Assembly: GCF_900090195.1 (NCBI RefSeq)
Contig: NZ_LT607803.1
Location: 682,001-746,000, forward strand
DNA from: Variovorax sp. HW608
Lineage (GTDB): Bacteria; Pseudomonadota; Gammaproteobacteria; Burkholderiales; Burkholderiaceae_C
Direction of reading: 5' to 3'
DNA: 64,000 bases
Made by a program: the position numbers and the translations under genes. The first letter of the stretch is position 1. The number at the start of each line of letters is the position of its first letter. Below, one piece after another: positions 19,424 to 27,521 of this stretch. The notes beneath the pieces were generated by a model. It saw only the letters and a list, made by a program, of their open reading frames with translations. It ran no database searches and was not told the DNA's origin.

Positions 19424-20813
19424 GCTGGGTCTCCAGGGTCCGTTGGGATTGAGCCGCTGCAGCAGGATTGCGCAGCGCCAGATCGATGGACACGGCAGAA
19501 CGCTTGCCATGTTCGACCGCTTCCACGGTCAGGTCGCGCCCACCGTGGCGGCAGTCGCCGCCAGCCCAGACGCGGGCGAGGCTGGTCCGGCCGTCTTCAT
19601 CGGTGAGAATGCGCCCTCCCTTGAGTTCGATGGCCGCGCCAGCGGACTCGGCGACATAGGTCTGGCCGATCGCCCTGAGCACCATGTCGGCTTCGAGCGT
19701 GAAGCACTCGCCGGTCTCGACCAGCTTGCCTTCCTTCATCGCGGTGGCCGCAAAGCGCATGCCGCGCAGCACGCCGCCTTCGCTCATGACTTCCTTGGGT
19801 GCGGCCCAGTGGCGGATCGTCACGCCGTGGGTCTGCGCCCAGCGTTGCTCGACGGTTGAAGCCGACATGGATTCGGGCCCGCGCCGGTAGACGATGGTCA
19901 CGTGCTCGGCGCCGAGCAGGCGCGACTGCACCGCTGCGTCCACGGCGGTCATGCCGCCACCGATGACGACCACGCTCCGTCCCACCGGCACCTCGGCCGG
20001 ACTGGCGGCTTGGCGCAGTTCGGCAATGAACTCCACGGCATCGCGCAGGCCGGGAACCTGCGGCTCGGCAATGCCAAGTGCATTGACGCCCACGAGGCCC
20101 ATGCCCAGGAACACGGCGTCGAACCGGACGAGCAGGCTGTCGAGCGTGAAGTCGCGTCCCAGTTGCTGGCCGTTGTGGACCTCGATGCCGCCGATCGACA
20201 GCAGCCACTCGACTTCCCGCTGCGCGAAGTCGCCGGCCGTCTTGTAGGTGGCCAGGCCGTACTCGTTCAGCCCGCCAAGCTTGGGGCGGGCGTCGAACAG
20301 CGCAACTGAATGGCCCCGGCGCGCCAGCCCATGGGCACAGGCCAGCCCCGCCGGGCCCGCCCCGACCACTGCAATGCGCAAGCCCGTCGAAGCCGCGCGC
20401 GTGAAGAGCGGCGCACCCGGATTGGCGAAGTAGGCATCGGTGGCATAGCGCTGCAGCGCGCCGATCTCCACCGGCTTCTCCTCGTTGGTGTTGCGCACGC
20501 AGGCCTGCTCGCACAGCACCTCGGTGGGGCACACACGGGCGCACATTCCGCCGAGCGGGTTGGCCTCGAGGATCGCGCGTGCCGAGCCGCGGTTGTTGTC
20601 CTGGGCAATGCGCTGGATGAAGGTGGGGATGTCGATGCCCGTCGGGCAGGCCGCGGTGCAGGGTGCGTCAAAGCAGTAGTAGCAGCGCTCGGCCTCGATC
20701 AGCGCCTGGGCGCGCTTCAAGGGCGGATGGGCATCGCCGAAGTTCGTGGCGTAGTCGGCCAGATTCAGGCGAGCGGCGTGAATGCCGCAGGTGCGGGTGG
20801 AGGGTGTCTCCAT
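19416..20813 (-). CDS. preT: NAD-dependent dihydropyrimidine dehydrogenase, PreT subunit
   Basis: A 465-residue FAD/[4Fe-4S] protein that passes electrons from NAD(P)H to PreA. The N-terminal glutamate-synthase-type ferredoxin region holds the Cys sets CYYCFDAPC, CARVCP and CEQAC. Two Rossmann motifs follow: VVGAGPAGLACAHGLARRG for FAD and VVIGGGMTAVDAA for the nicotinamide nucleotide. The start is the ATG at 20811-20813 (METPSTRT), preceded by AAGGAG. An ATG 36 bases upstream has weaker support. It is the first gene of the pyrimidine operon and faces the TetR regulator across 243 bases with two operator-like palindromes. Confidence 0.92.
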   Translation of the reverse strand: METPSTRTCGIHAARLNLADYATNFGDAHPPLKRAQALIEAERCYYCFDAPCTAACPTGIDIPTFIQRIAQDNNRGSARAILEANPLGGMCARVCPTEVLCEQACVRNTNEEKPVEIGALQRYATDAYFANPGAPLFTRAASTGLRIAVVGAGPAGLACAHGLARRGHSVALFDARPKLGGLNEYGLATYKTAGDFAQREVEWLLSIGGIEVHNGQQLGRDFTLDSLLVRFDAVFLGMGLVGVNALGIAEPQVPGLRDAVEFIAELRQAASPAEVPVGRSVVVIGGGMTAVDAAVQSRLLGAEHVTIVYRRGPESMSASTVEQRWAQTHGVTIRHWAAPKEVMSEGGVLRGMRFAATAMKEGKLVETGECFTLEADMVLRAIGQTYVAESAGAAIELKGGRILTDEDGRTSLARVWAGGDCRHGGRDLTVEAVEHGKRSAVSIDLALRNPAAAAQSQRTLETQHG

Positions 20814-20989
20814 GGGGCTTCTCCTTGTGGCGGTCTCAGCAAGACTCATGCCGAAGCGCTGGCGATGGCCCGGTTCTCACCTTGGCGGGCGTCAGCCCGG
20901 CGCGGGCTCCCGGACCTTGATTTCCTTGGTACTCCGATTCGCATGGCTTGCTTCCTTTTGTCTGAAGTTGATGCGTGGAAGCGGGAAAA

Positions 20990-21023
20990 TTTACTATCCA
21001 GAAAAGATTTACTGGATAGTAAA
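20990..21023. promoter_or_regulatory. Tandem operator-like palindromes upstream of the TetR and preT genes
   Basis: Two 16-base half-palindromic sites lie 18 bases apart: 20990-21005 (TTTACTATCC followed by AGAAAA) and 21008-21023 (TTTACTGGATAGTAAA, arms TTTACT/AGTAAA). Read together, 20990-21001 and 21012-21023 form a perfect 12-bp inverted repeat. The size and layout resemble RutR-type operators. They lie 34 bases before the start of the TetR gene, suggesting autoregulation and control of preT. Confidence 0.7.
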
Positions 21024-21056
21024 AACCCTTGTGACGGAACCAAGGACAATCACGTC

Positions 21057-21749
21057 ATGAGCACTTCCTCCACACGTGGGTCTGCCTCCCCTCGTCGCAA
21101 TCGAGCCACCGTTGCCGACCCGCGCGTCGCGCCGCGCGCGCCGCGGGCTGCGCGCCTGCGCAAGCAGGAGCTGATCCTGCTGGAAGCCGAGCGTCAGTTC
21201 GCTCGCTTCGGCTTCGAGGGTGTGTCGCTGGATAGCATCGCTGCCGAGCTCGGCATCAGTCGTCAGAACATGCTGTACTACTTCTCAAGCAAGGACGAGC
21301 TGTACGTCGCCGTGCTTGACGCCGTGCTGGAGTCCTGGCTCGCCAGCATGGACGTGATGGCCAGGAAGAACGATCCCGAGACCGCGATCAGCAGCTACAT
21401 CAGCGCCAAGCTGTGCTTCTCGCGGGACCGTCCCAGTGGCTCGGCCGTCTTTACCCGCGAGATCATGGCCGGTGCGCCGCGTTATGCCGACAAGTTGGCC
21501 CAACGTGTGATTCCCAAACTTCGCGCCGACGTGCGAGCGTTTGAACGATGGGCACGGCAAGGGCTCATCGAGAAGGTCGATTTCACCCACCTGATGTTCG
21601 TCATCTGGTCGGCCACCCAGGCCTACGCGGACCTGGCACCCCAGTTCGCGCTGTTTGTCGGCAAGCAGCGCCTGGACGATGGCGACTTTGCGGCAGCCCA
21701 TGCGTTGATCACCAACTTGGTGACGCGAAGTTTGAGGAAGATGGCCTGA
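21057..21749 (+). CDS. TetR-family regulator, RutR-like
   Basis: A 230-residue regulator. The N-terminal helix-turn-helix, about residues 35-85, reads FEGVSLDSIAAELGISRQNM and then LYYFSSKDELY, as in RutR. The C-terminal half has the RutR-type ligand domain with the segment FTREIMAGAPRYADKL. RutR proteins sense uracil or thymine and repress pyrimidine-use genes. Divergent position from preT supports the same role here. The N-terminal tail of about 30 residues is basic and longer than usual. The start is the ATG at 21057, with AAGGA about ten bases before it. Confidence 0.87.
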   Translation: MSTSSTRGSASPRRNRATVADPRVAPRAPRAARLRKQELILLEAERQFARFGFEGVSLDSIAAELGISRQNMLYYFSSKDELYVAVLDAVLESWLASMDVMARKNDPETAISSYISAKLCFSRDRPSGSAVFTREIMAGAPRYADKLAQRVIPKLRADVRAFERWARQGLIEKVDFTHLMFVIWSATQAYADLAPQFALFVGKQRLDDGDFAAAHALITNLVTRSLRKMA

Positions 21750-21774
21750 GTATTGGTGGACGCCTGGAAGAAGA

Positions 21775-22791
21775 CTAGATCCGGCGTCTCCACTCGGAGG
21801 GAGTCTCCTGGAACTGGCTGATGAACCAGCGGGTGAACGAGCTGAGTTGGCCATAGCCGAGCAGTTCGGCCACGCGCGTCAGGCTGTGCTCGGGCTGGGC
21901 CATATAGCGCAACGCCAGGTCGCGCCGGACCTCGTTGACCAGCTCTGAAAAAGCAACTCGGTCCGCAGACAACTGGCGCTGCAAGGTCCGAACGTGCAGC
22001 CCCAAGCCCTGTGCGACCTGCTCGATCGACGTCCGTCCCAGCGGAAGTTGCACGTACAGGACCTTCCGTACGGTTTGTGCGAGGCTGTCCTCCCCCGCGT
22101 CGCCGGGTACGTCGACGAGGCGCCGCGCGTAGGCGGCAAGGACGGGGTCGGCCAGCGCGTTCGGGCGGTCGAGGTCGGCCGTCGCGCAGACGATGCCGTT
22201 GAACTCGCTGCCAAATTTCAATCTGCAGTCGAAGAGTTGCCGGTGCCGATGGATGTCGGCCGGAGCGGCATGGCGGAAGTTGACGCTCTGAGGGTTCCAG
22301 CGCTGGCCGGGCAAGTCGGCGCAGAGGCGGAACAGGACACCGAGCGCGAGTTCGGTTGCCTGGCGCGAACGCGCCGCTGCGGGTCCGACCAACTCCTCGC
22401 GGATTGCCGTGGACTTGCCGGTTTCGACCATGGCCAGCGCAAGCGTGCCGCCCACCAGTTGCCGGCTGTGGATCAGTGTCTGAAGCACGGCACGCAAGCT
22501 GGGCAAGTGGGTCAGCAAGAGGCTGAGCGCTCCCAGATCGGAAAGCCGCCTGGCCTGCGCCATCCGCAAGCCGAAGTCGGCAAGTCCACTGGCCTCTGCC
22601 GACTCCTCCAGCAACTGCAGCGCAGCGGCCAAAGGGATGCGCTGCTCCGGGTCGACCAGCATCCGGCGAGACAGCCCGGCCCGACGCAGCAGCGGCTGCG
22701 GGTTGAGTCCCGCGGCATCGGCGACTTCGAAATAGTGGGCCAGCGCCGCAGCGCGAATGTGCCGCTGGGCATGGATGCCGGTCGCATTCAT
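21775..22791 (-). CDS. AraC-family regulator with N-terminal Arabinose_bd-type domain
   Basis: A 338-residue regulator of the OruR/ArgR-like subgroup. The N-terminal ligand domain covers about residues 20-210. The C-terminal double helix-turn-helix, about 235-335, includes SIEQVAQGLGLHVRTLQRQL and HSLTRVAELLGYGQLSSFTR. The start is the ATG at 22789-22791 after AGGAC. It converges with the RutR-like gene, 25 bases apart. To its right is a decayed amidohydrolase gene. Its target is not evident and may have been lost with that gene. Confidence 0.87.
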   Translation of the reverse strand: MNATGIHAQRHIRAAALAHYFEVADAAGLNPQPLLRRAGLSRRMLVDPEQRIPLAAALQLLEESAEASGLADFGLRMAQARRLSDLGALSLLLTHLPSLRAVLQTLIHSRQLVGGTLALAMVETGKSTAIREELVGPAAARSRQATELALGVLFRLCADLPGQRWNPQSVNFRHAAPADIHRHRQLFDCRLKFGSEFNGIVCATADLDRPNALADPVLAAYARRLVDVPGDAGEDSLAQTVRKVLYVQLPLGRTSIEQVAQGLGLHVRTLQRQLSADRVAFSELVNEVRRDLALRYMAQPEHSLTRVAELLGYGQLSSFTRWFISQFQETPSEWRRRI

Positions 22792-23095
22792 CAAGAGTCC
22801 TAAAAGAGAATAGAGTCTGCCCCAATGCCTGTCGCTAAGTGCTTGACTCAAACCGGCTTTTCGGAAGCCATCACATCGCTGAAAGTTTGCCCCGCAATTC
22901 ACGGCCCCTAGCCCGCAACGGCGTCTTCAGTTGAAGCACACGCCTGGCATTTGCAAGGAGTTCTGCGGCGCTTGGCGGCGTCTCACTTTTGCCGCGCAAG
23001 CATACGGCTCACCTCGAAATGCAACGCTTGACCCGAAGCGCGCGCGAGCGCGGCTGCTCGCTCCAGGAGGCGGCGATCGTCCTCGATCCCCAGGC
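22792..23095. other. Intergenic region before the broken amidohydrolase
   Basis: About 300 bases separate the AraC gene from the start of the amidohydrolase pseudogene. They should contain the promoters of both divergent genes. I see no clear operator, RNA gene or further coding sequence. Confidence 0.4.
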
Positions 23096-23731
23096 ATGAG
23101 CAAAAGCGAGGTCACGCTGCCCATGATCAACAGGCGACATTTTCATCGCGGACTTGCGGCCGCGGCCCTCGGTGCCTCAGGACTCCTGGGCGCATGCGCC
23201 AGTGCGACGCGAAGCTACGGCGGCGCGCGTTCGATGGCGTCGTTCACCTGGGCGTCAACCTGCGCGCCATGAGCCAAAGCGAGCTCTCGGTCTTCCATCA
23301 GGAGATGGAGATGGTGATGAAGCGCGGCATCCCGCGCGCCATTCACACGGGCCAGTCACCGCCGAACATCAACGACGCCCACGACTACGAGCGGCGCGGC
23401 TATCTTGGGCCGGACCTGCTGATCGCCCACTACGCGGTCGGCGACGAGCAGGATCTTGCGGCCATGGCCCGAACGCGCACGCCGCTGAGCTTCTCGACCT
23501 ACTCGGACCTGCGTCTGGCGCGGGCCGGTGACGCGCGGTCAGCGCTCATGATGATGCGCAAGGCGGGCCTGTGTCGATACCGTCATGGTCGACGGTCGCA
23601 TCCTCAAGCGCGGTGGCAAGCTGGTCGCCTTCGACGTCGAGCGCATCGTGGCGCAGGCCGGCGGCTCGGCCCGGCGGCTGCGCAGCGCCGCTGGCGGACG
23701 CCTGGCCATGCCGACATGCCAAGGCTGCTAG
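23096..23731 (+). pseudogene. Broken Tat-exported amidohydrolase
   Basis: Three coding pieces in shifting frames belong to one ancestral metal-dependent amidohydrolase. Piece 1 (from the ATG at 23096) has a twin-arginine lipoprotein-like leader, RRHFHRG followed by LLGACAS. Piece 2 (about 23236-23555) carries barrel strands with metal-ligand-like His, AIHTGQSPPN and LLIAHYAVGD. Piece 3 (about 23570-23731) is the C-terminal end, TVMVDGRILKRGGKLVAFD, ending at TAG 23729-23731. The first metal strand (HxH) and the segment between pieces 2 and 3 are missing, so both deletion and frameshift have occurred. The AraC gene to the left may have been its regulator. Confidence 0.8.
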
Positions 23732-24443
23732 TTCCGCGCCGGGCGAAGGGGCACGCGGCGCCCCTTCTTGATCGCATCGCTTCGCACCCAATCGGTCAGG
23801 GCCTCGGCGAACCCCTCGGCCGCCGGCGAGATCACGCGGCGCACGGGCCGATAAAGGCAGACCTCACGCATCACCTCGGGATCGATCACGCGGCGCTTCA
23901 CGAGCCCCCAGCGCTGCTCGGCCCAGATGCCGACATAGGCCGGCGACAGCGTGGCCGCGAGGCCTTCGGCCGCTATGCCGAGCGCCGTGGAGATGTTGTC
24001 GACCACGTCGATCGGCACGATGCGCTCGTCTTCCGGCAGGTTCAGGCGCATCTGCGCAACGCTGCGTTCGTGATCCCGGCCGGCGGTCACGAGCGGCTGG
24101 TGGCGAAGATCGCTCCAGCGCAACTGTCGCTTCTTCGCAAGCGGGTGATCGGGCGCGCACCAACGCACCCAGGGGCTCTCGAAGACGCTGGTACGGGCTA
24201 CATCTTCGCTGGTGGGACGATCGGGCCCGATCGCCAGGTCGACGTCGCCCTGTGCCACCAGATCGACGAGCCGTTCGACCGCGGCATCCCGGATGCGAAC
24301 CACCACCTTGGGCCGATGCTGTGTGTAGCGACGAACGAGGGGCGGCAGGATGGCACTCGCGATCACCATCGGAGCCGCGATGCGAACCAGCCCCGCGGCA
24401 CGGTCCCGCACGTCGGCTGCGTGCACTTCCGCCAAACACCGAG
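23728..24443 (-). pseudogene. LysR-family regulator lacking its DNA-binding domain
   Basis: The frame encodes the whole LysR substrate-binding domain, from GLVRIAAPMVIASAILPPLV to the end, including ESPWVRWCAPDHPLAK and AAEGLAATLSPAYVG. The N-terminal winged helix and linker helix are absent. The coding match begins near 24440, at LAEVHAADVRDRA, where it meets a different truncated frame (24444-24673). The junction is abrupt and no insertion element remains. Without the helix-turn-helix it cannot act as a regulator. It converges with the amidohydrolase pseudogene, overlapping by 4 bases. Confidence 0.8.
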
Positions 24444-24673
24444 GTTTTCCCGTTCGCGGTGACTTCAAATCGGATCGTGTCGCCGGGCTGTGGATGCGGA
24501 TCGCAGCACCCCTTCAGGATCAGCTCACCCGAGACCATGTGTAGGGGATCCACCGTGTTGGCCTGGAGGATTGAGTTGGCCGCCTGCTCCTGGTTCTGGG
24601 CGTTGAACTCAAGTTGCTGGATTCCAAGCCCCGTGGCGCCACCGACCGCTGCGCCAGCGACGATACCCGCCAA
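24444..24673 (-). pseudogene. Truncated hypothetical gene, 3' end lost at LysR junction
   Basis: About 75 codons of coding-like sequence begin at or before a TTG at 24671-24673. They start with a Gly/Ala-rich segment (GIVAGAAVGGATGLG) and continue to TIRFEVTANGKTSVFG, where the frame passes into out-of-frame LysR sequence. A Gly-rich hydrophobic start followed by a short beta-rich domain suggests a small envelope protein. I do not recognise it. The gene to the right (24743-25579) reads in the same direction, so this may have been the second gene of an operon. Confidence 0.5.
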
Positions 24674-24742
24674 CGGGTCATAGACTCGAACGGTAAAAAG
24701 GGCTGATTCTGCAGCGCCGCCGACCGGCCGGTCTTGGGCCGA

Positions 24743-25579
24743 TTAGAGCCCCTCGTATTTTCCGTCTTCATCGACATAGAGTAGGCTCGTCAGGTACCAG
24801 CGACCATCCGCCCTTTTCAGATGAAACTCATGGTCGCGCGCCATGACAAGGGACCCGACCTTCTTCGTGTGGCGAGTTCGGACCAGACTCGCATCGTCCG
24901 TGGTCGCGACATCAACAATCGCCTCTCGTTCGCTGTCGTGTGAAGAGTCACTGCCAAAGCTGATTGGTTGGTGAACCTGACCCGGCGGGCAGTACTTCCG
25001 CGATAGTTCGGCATAGGCGGCTTCGGCGGCGTCGATGCCTGCGATCGCATCACGCTCACTCATCAGGTGCGAGTATCGATTCCAGGCGTCGTAGTCCGAA
25101 ATGAAGGCTCTGACGAGATCTTCCGGCCCCATGCTTTCTACAGAAGCCGAGCTCAGCCTGAACGCGGGCCAGGTCGGGTCTTGGATCTGCGATGCAGCAC
25201 TGGGCCGCTTCTCAGCAGCCTTCCCCCAGATGGAAATCGTTCCTTCGAAATGACCAGGCTCAGTTGCCGCAACCCGGATTTGAGAAGGAATGACGCTCTT
25301 GCCCTCGTACTCGGGCGTTGCCGCGTAGCGGGTGGCTTTCCCGTCGCGAACCAGTTGCCTGACGATGCCCTGGTCGAGTTGTTCCTTGAGTCCGAGCGCG
25401 AACGCAGGAACGTAGACGACGTTCGGCGGGATGTCCTCGCCACCGAAAGCAGCCGGCAGGAGCAGCAGTTTTCGCAACTCGCCCTTGGCGTGGAGAGCTT
25501 CTGCTTTTGCCCTCGAATCGACATGCCGAAAGTCCGGACCTGACGCGGGGGTGCGGCGTCGATTAAACCAACCAAACAT
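24743..25579 (-). CDS. Hypothetical protein, DUF-type
   Basis: A 278-residue protein. Two consecutive ATGs (25580-25582 and 25577-25579) follow GAGGAG; the second has the better spacing. The N-terminal 25 residues are basic with aromatics (FGWFNRRR). The middle part is a soluble domain with VVYVPAFALGLKEQLDQGIV. The last 70 residues, ending LKRADGRWYLTSLLYVDEDG, look like a small beta-sheet domain of the NTF2/Imm type. No catalytic motif is visible. Base composition is less GC-rich than neighbouring metabolic genes, which hints at later acquisition. Function unknown. Confidence 0.6.
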   Translation of the reverse strand: MFGWFNRRRTPASGPDFRHVDSRAKAEALHAKGELRKLLLLPAAFGGEDIPPNVVYVPAFALGLKEQLDQGIVRQLVRDGKATRYAATPEYEGKSVIPSQIRVAATEPGHFEGTISIWGKAAEKRPSAASQIQDPTWPAFRLSSASVESMGPEDLVRAFISDYDAWNRYSHLMSERDAIAGIDAAEAAYAELSRKYCPPGQVHQPISFGSDSSHDSEREAIVDVATTDDASLVRTRHTKKVGSLVMARDHEFHLKRADGRWYLTSLLYVDEDGKYEGL

Positions 25580-25658
25580 CATCTTCTCCTCGAATTTGTT
25601 CTGACTGCGGCAGGAAGGCCCGCCCGATGAAGCAGTTCCACCTCAAGGCTCAAACTCG

Positions 25659-25865
25659 CTAAAGGTTGCTCTCGTGAAGAAGGCAATGCTTTGGCCGGGG
25701 CTCTTTGAAAAGCACCTTCTCTCGGTCGTTTAGCTTGTACCGAACCAACGGATCGGCGTTTGAACCTCGAGGAATGGCCAGAATGGGGTAGCTGTCGGCC
25801 ACCCCCTCCGAATGCGCCGGAAGCGAGATGAGACAAAGGGCGAGGGTAAGAGACGCACGATTCAT
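25659..25865 (-). CDS. Small secreted protein, 68 residues
   Basis: A short gene with a clear signal peptide, MNRASLTLALCLISLPAHS, followed by about 48 mature residues rich in charged and basic positions (YKLNDREKVLFKEPRPKH). AAAGAG precedes the ATG at 25863-25865. The frame is open upstream into the SMI1-like fragment, with no stop between them. The C-terminus may be truncated. No family recognised. Confidence 0.45.
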   Translation of the reverse strand: MNRASLTLALCLISLPAHSEGVADSYPILAIPRGSNADPLVRYKLNDREKVLFKEPRPKHCLLHESNL

Positions 25866-26114
25866 GAACTCTTTAACGTTTGACGGCGAGGCGGAACAGA
25901 GATCGAGGAGCCAGCCTCCATCGTGCCAGCCGAGCAACACTCGAAGGTCATCTGGCAATTGGTCGCCTTCTGCAAGGGTGCTGGCGAGCGCATCCAGTCC
26001 CGCAGCCTGCGCTGGCGGTCCAAGCGTCGCATGCACTTCGCCAGGGAGAGCGTGCTCGAGGTTGGACAGAACTGCCATCAGTTCGGCTCTCGCATCGTTG
26101 TTCGTTTCGCTCAC
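25866..26114 (-). pseudogene. SMI1/KNR4-like domain fragment
   Basis: From a GTG at 26112-26114 (SETNNDARAELMAVL) the frame encodes the first 70 to 80 residues of an SMI1/KNR4-type domain: a helix, then LGPPAQAAGLDALASTL, then the hallmark LPDDLRVLLGWHDGG. The rest of the domain, normally another 70 or more residues, is missing. The frame runs directly into the signal peptide of the next small gene. SMI1/KNR4 proteins often act as immunity proteins of polymorphic toxins. With no toxin gene nearby, this looks like an orphan remnant. Confidence 0.6.
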
Positions 26115-26131
26115 GGTGGCCGCGGTGCTGC

Positions 26132-26329
26132 CTACCGCGGCGACGACCATCGGACCGTGAGTATGCACGCCGGCTGGATGCCAAAGGCGCGATGAAACAC
26201 GCCCGGGCCCCATATGACGAAGTCACCATGGCGGCGCAAGGTATGCGAGAGGGTGTCCTGCGGTACGAAGTCGGCGCCCATCGAGAACTCAATCCTGAAC
26301 TCGCTGGTTGGGCTCACCAGGACCGACAT
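26132..26329 (-). CDS. Short cupin-like protein
   Basis: A 65-residue frame from the ATG at 26327-26329, preceded by GGGAGGA. It has the second half of a small cupin: HGDFVIWGPGVFHRAFG, with a conserved Pro-Gly-x-x-His, then the strand PACILTVRWSS. Only one conserved His motif is visible, so metal binding is uncertain. It lies downstream of the LysR gene and may be a complete single-motif cupin or a truncated larger protein. A longer frame using a TTG overlapping the LysR stop exists but lacks a ribosome site. Confidence 0.5.
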   Translation of the reverse strand: MSVLVSPTSEFRIEFSMGADFVPQDTLSHTLRRHGDFVIWGPGVFHRAFGIQPACILTVRWSSPR

Positions 26330-26484
26330 CGTCCTCCCCTCGTTCAACGGCTTGGATTCGCCATTCGGATTTCCCGCCGGCCCAGTCGAACATCGGCCGA
26401 GGCGAGCATTGAGGCCTTCCTCGAATTCCGCCGCGAGATCTGTGCGGATCACATGGGTCGGCGCGTCGCGTAGCGGCCGCGCAT

Positions 26485-27390
26485 TCAAGGAGCGCGAGGT
26501 GCTTCGTGGCGATTGAACTCTCCGGCGGCCCAGTCAATGAAGGCACGTACGCGTGGCGACAGCTGACGGCTGCGGGCATAGAGCAGCGACACCGGGGCTG
26601 AGGGCGGCGGCGTGTCCGCGAGGATTTCGACGAGGCGGCCGCTTCGCAGATCTTCCTCGACGTGAAAGCGCGGCACCTGGGCGAGGCCAAGACCGAGACG
26701 AATGCTCGCCAGGTAGCTCTCGGTGCCCGTTACCGTGAGCACGCCGCAAAGCGAGAGGGACTGCAGTTCCTTGCCCCTCTGGAACTCGAGCGGCGTCACC
26801 TGTCCCGTGGTGATCGAGCGCAGCCCGATGACGCGGTGTCCGCCCAGGTCGTCGATCCCGACCGGCGTGCCGAACTTCTCCAGGTAGGCCGGCGTGGCAC
26901 AGGTCAGCCGTTGCAGGGTAGCGACCTGGCGCGCGGCCAGTTCACTGTCGCGCAACTGCCCCCAGCGCAGCGCGCAGTCGACACCTTCCTGCACGAGGTC
27001 CACCCAGCGGTCGCTTTCGCTCATCGCGATCTGGATGCCCGGGTAGCGCTCGAAGAAGCCGGGCAGGCCCGGCAGCAGGAAATGGCGCGCCAGCGTGCCC
27101 TGGACCTCGATGCGCAACTGCCCCTTGGGCTGGACACCCTTGAAGGCGCCTTCCGCGTCTTCCACGTCGTCGAGGATGCGCAGGCAGCGCTGGTGGAAGG
27201 CCTCGCCGTCCAGCGTGGGCCGCACGACGCGTGTCGTCCGCTGCAGCAGCCTCACGCCGAGACGCGCTTCCAGCTCCGCGATCACCTTGGTCGCCGTGGA
27301 GCGCGGGATCTCCATGTCATTGGCGGCCAGCGTGAAGCTGCGCCGCTCCACGATGCGGGCAAACAGGCGCATTGCGTCAAAACGATCCAT
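26485..27390 (-). CDS. LysR-family transcriptional regulator
   Basis: A 301-residue regulator with an intact winged helix, about residues 1-60 (DAMRLFARIVERRSFTLAA then IPRSTATKVIAELEARLG), and a substrate domain, about 90-295. It belongs to the large CrgA/AaeR-like subgroup often paired with divergent short-chain dehydrogenases or quinone reductases. It is divergent from two SDR genes at 27522 and 28281. An 8-bp inverted repeat sits in the shared 131-base promoter. The effector is unknown. Confidence 0.9.
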   Translation of the reverse strand: MDRFDAMRLFARIVERRSFTLAANDMEIPRSTATKVIAELEARLGVRLLQRTTRVVRPTLDGEAFHQRCLRILDDVEDAEGAFKGVQPKGQLRIEVQGTLARHFLLPGLPGFFERYPGIQIAMSESDRWVDLVQEGVDCALRWGQLRDSELAARQVATLQRLTCATPAYLEKFGTPVGIDDLGGHRVIGLRSITTGQVTPLEFQRGKELQSLSLCGVLTVTGTESYLASIRLGLGLAQVPRFHVEEDLRSGRLVEILADTPPPSAPVSLLYARSRQLSPRVRAFIDWAAGEFNRHEAPRAP

Positions 27391-27433
27391 GGAGCCTCCG
27401 GGTGCTTTGTTCGTTCCTGGTAAACAGTGCTGT

Positions 27434-27469
27434 GCAATTCGGACTGATTATCTCTGGAGCGCGAATTGC
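27434..27469. promoter_or_regulatory. Inverted repeat in LysR/SDR divergent promoter
   Basis: Perfect 8-bp arms, GCAATTCG at 27434-27441 and CGAATTGC at 27462-27469, are separated by 20 bases. They are centred between the LysR start (27390) and the SDR start (27522). This is a good candidate for the site through which the LysR protein controls both directions. Not tested. Confidence 0.55.
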
Positions 27470-27521
27470 GATAGTTGCTCCACACCGCAAGCACGCGGTG
27501 CAACTTCAAGGAGCAAACGCC

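Noticed and set aside
23864..24437. Continuation of the truncated hypothetical frame through the LysR region
   Set aside because: After 24440 the frame reads LysR sequence out of register, so it is not part of a real protein.
26330..26488. N-terminal extension of the cupin-like gene from a TTG
   Set aside because: No ribosome site, no coding character. The ATG at 26327-26329 has GGGAGGA upstream.
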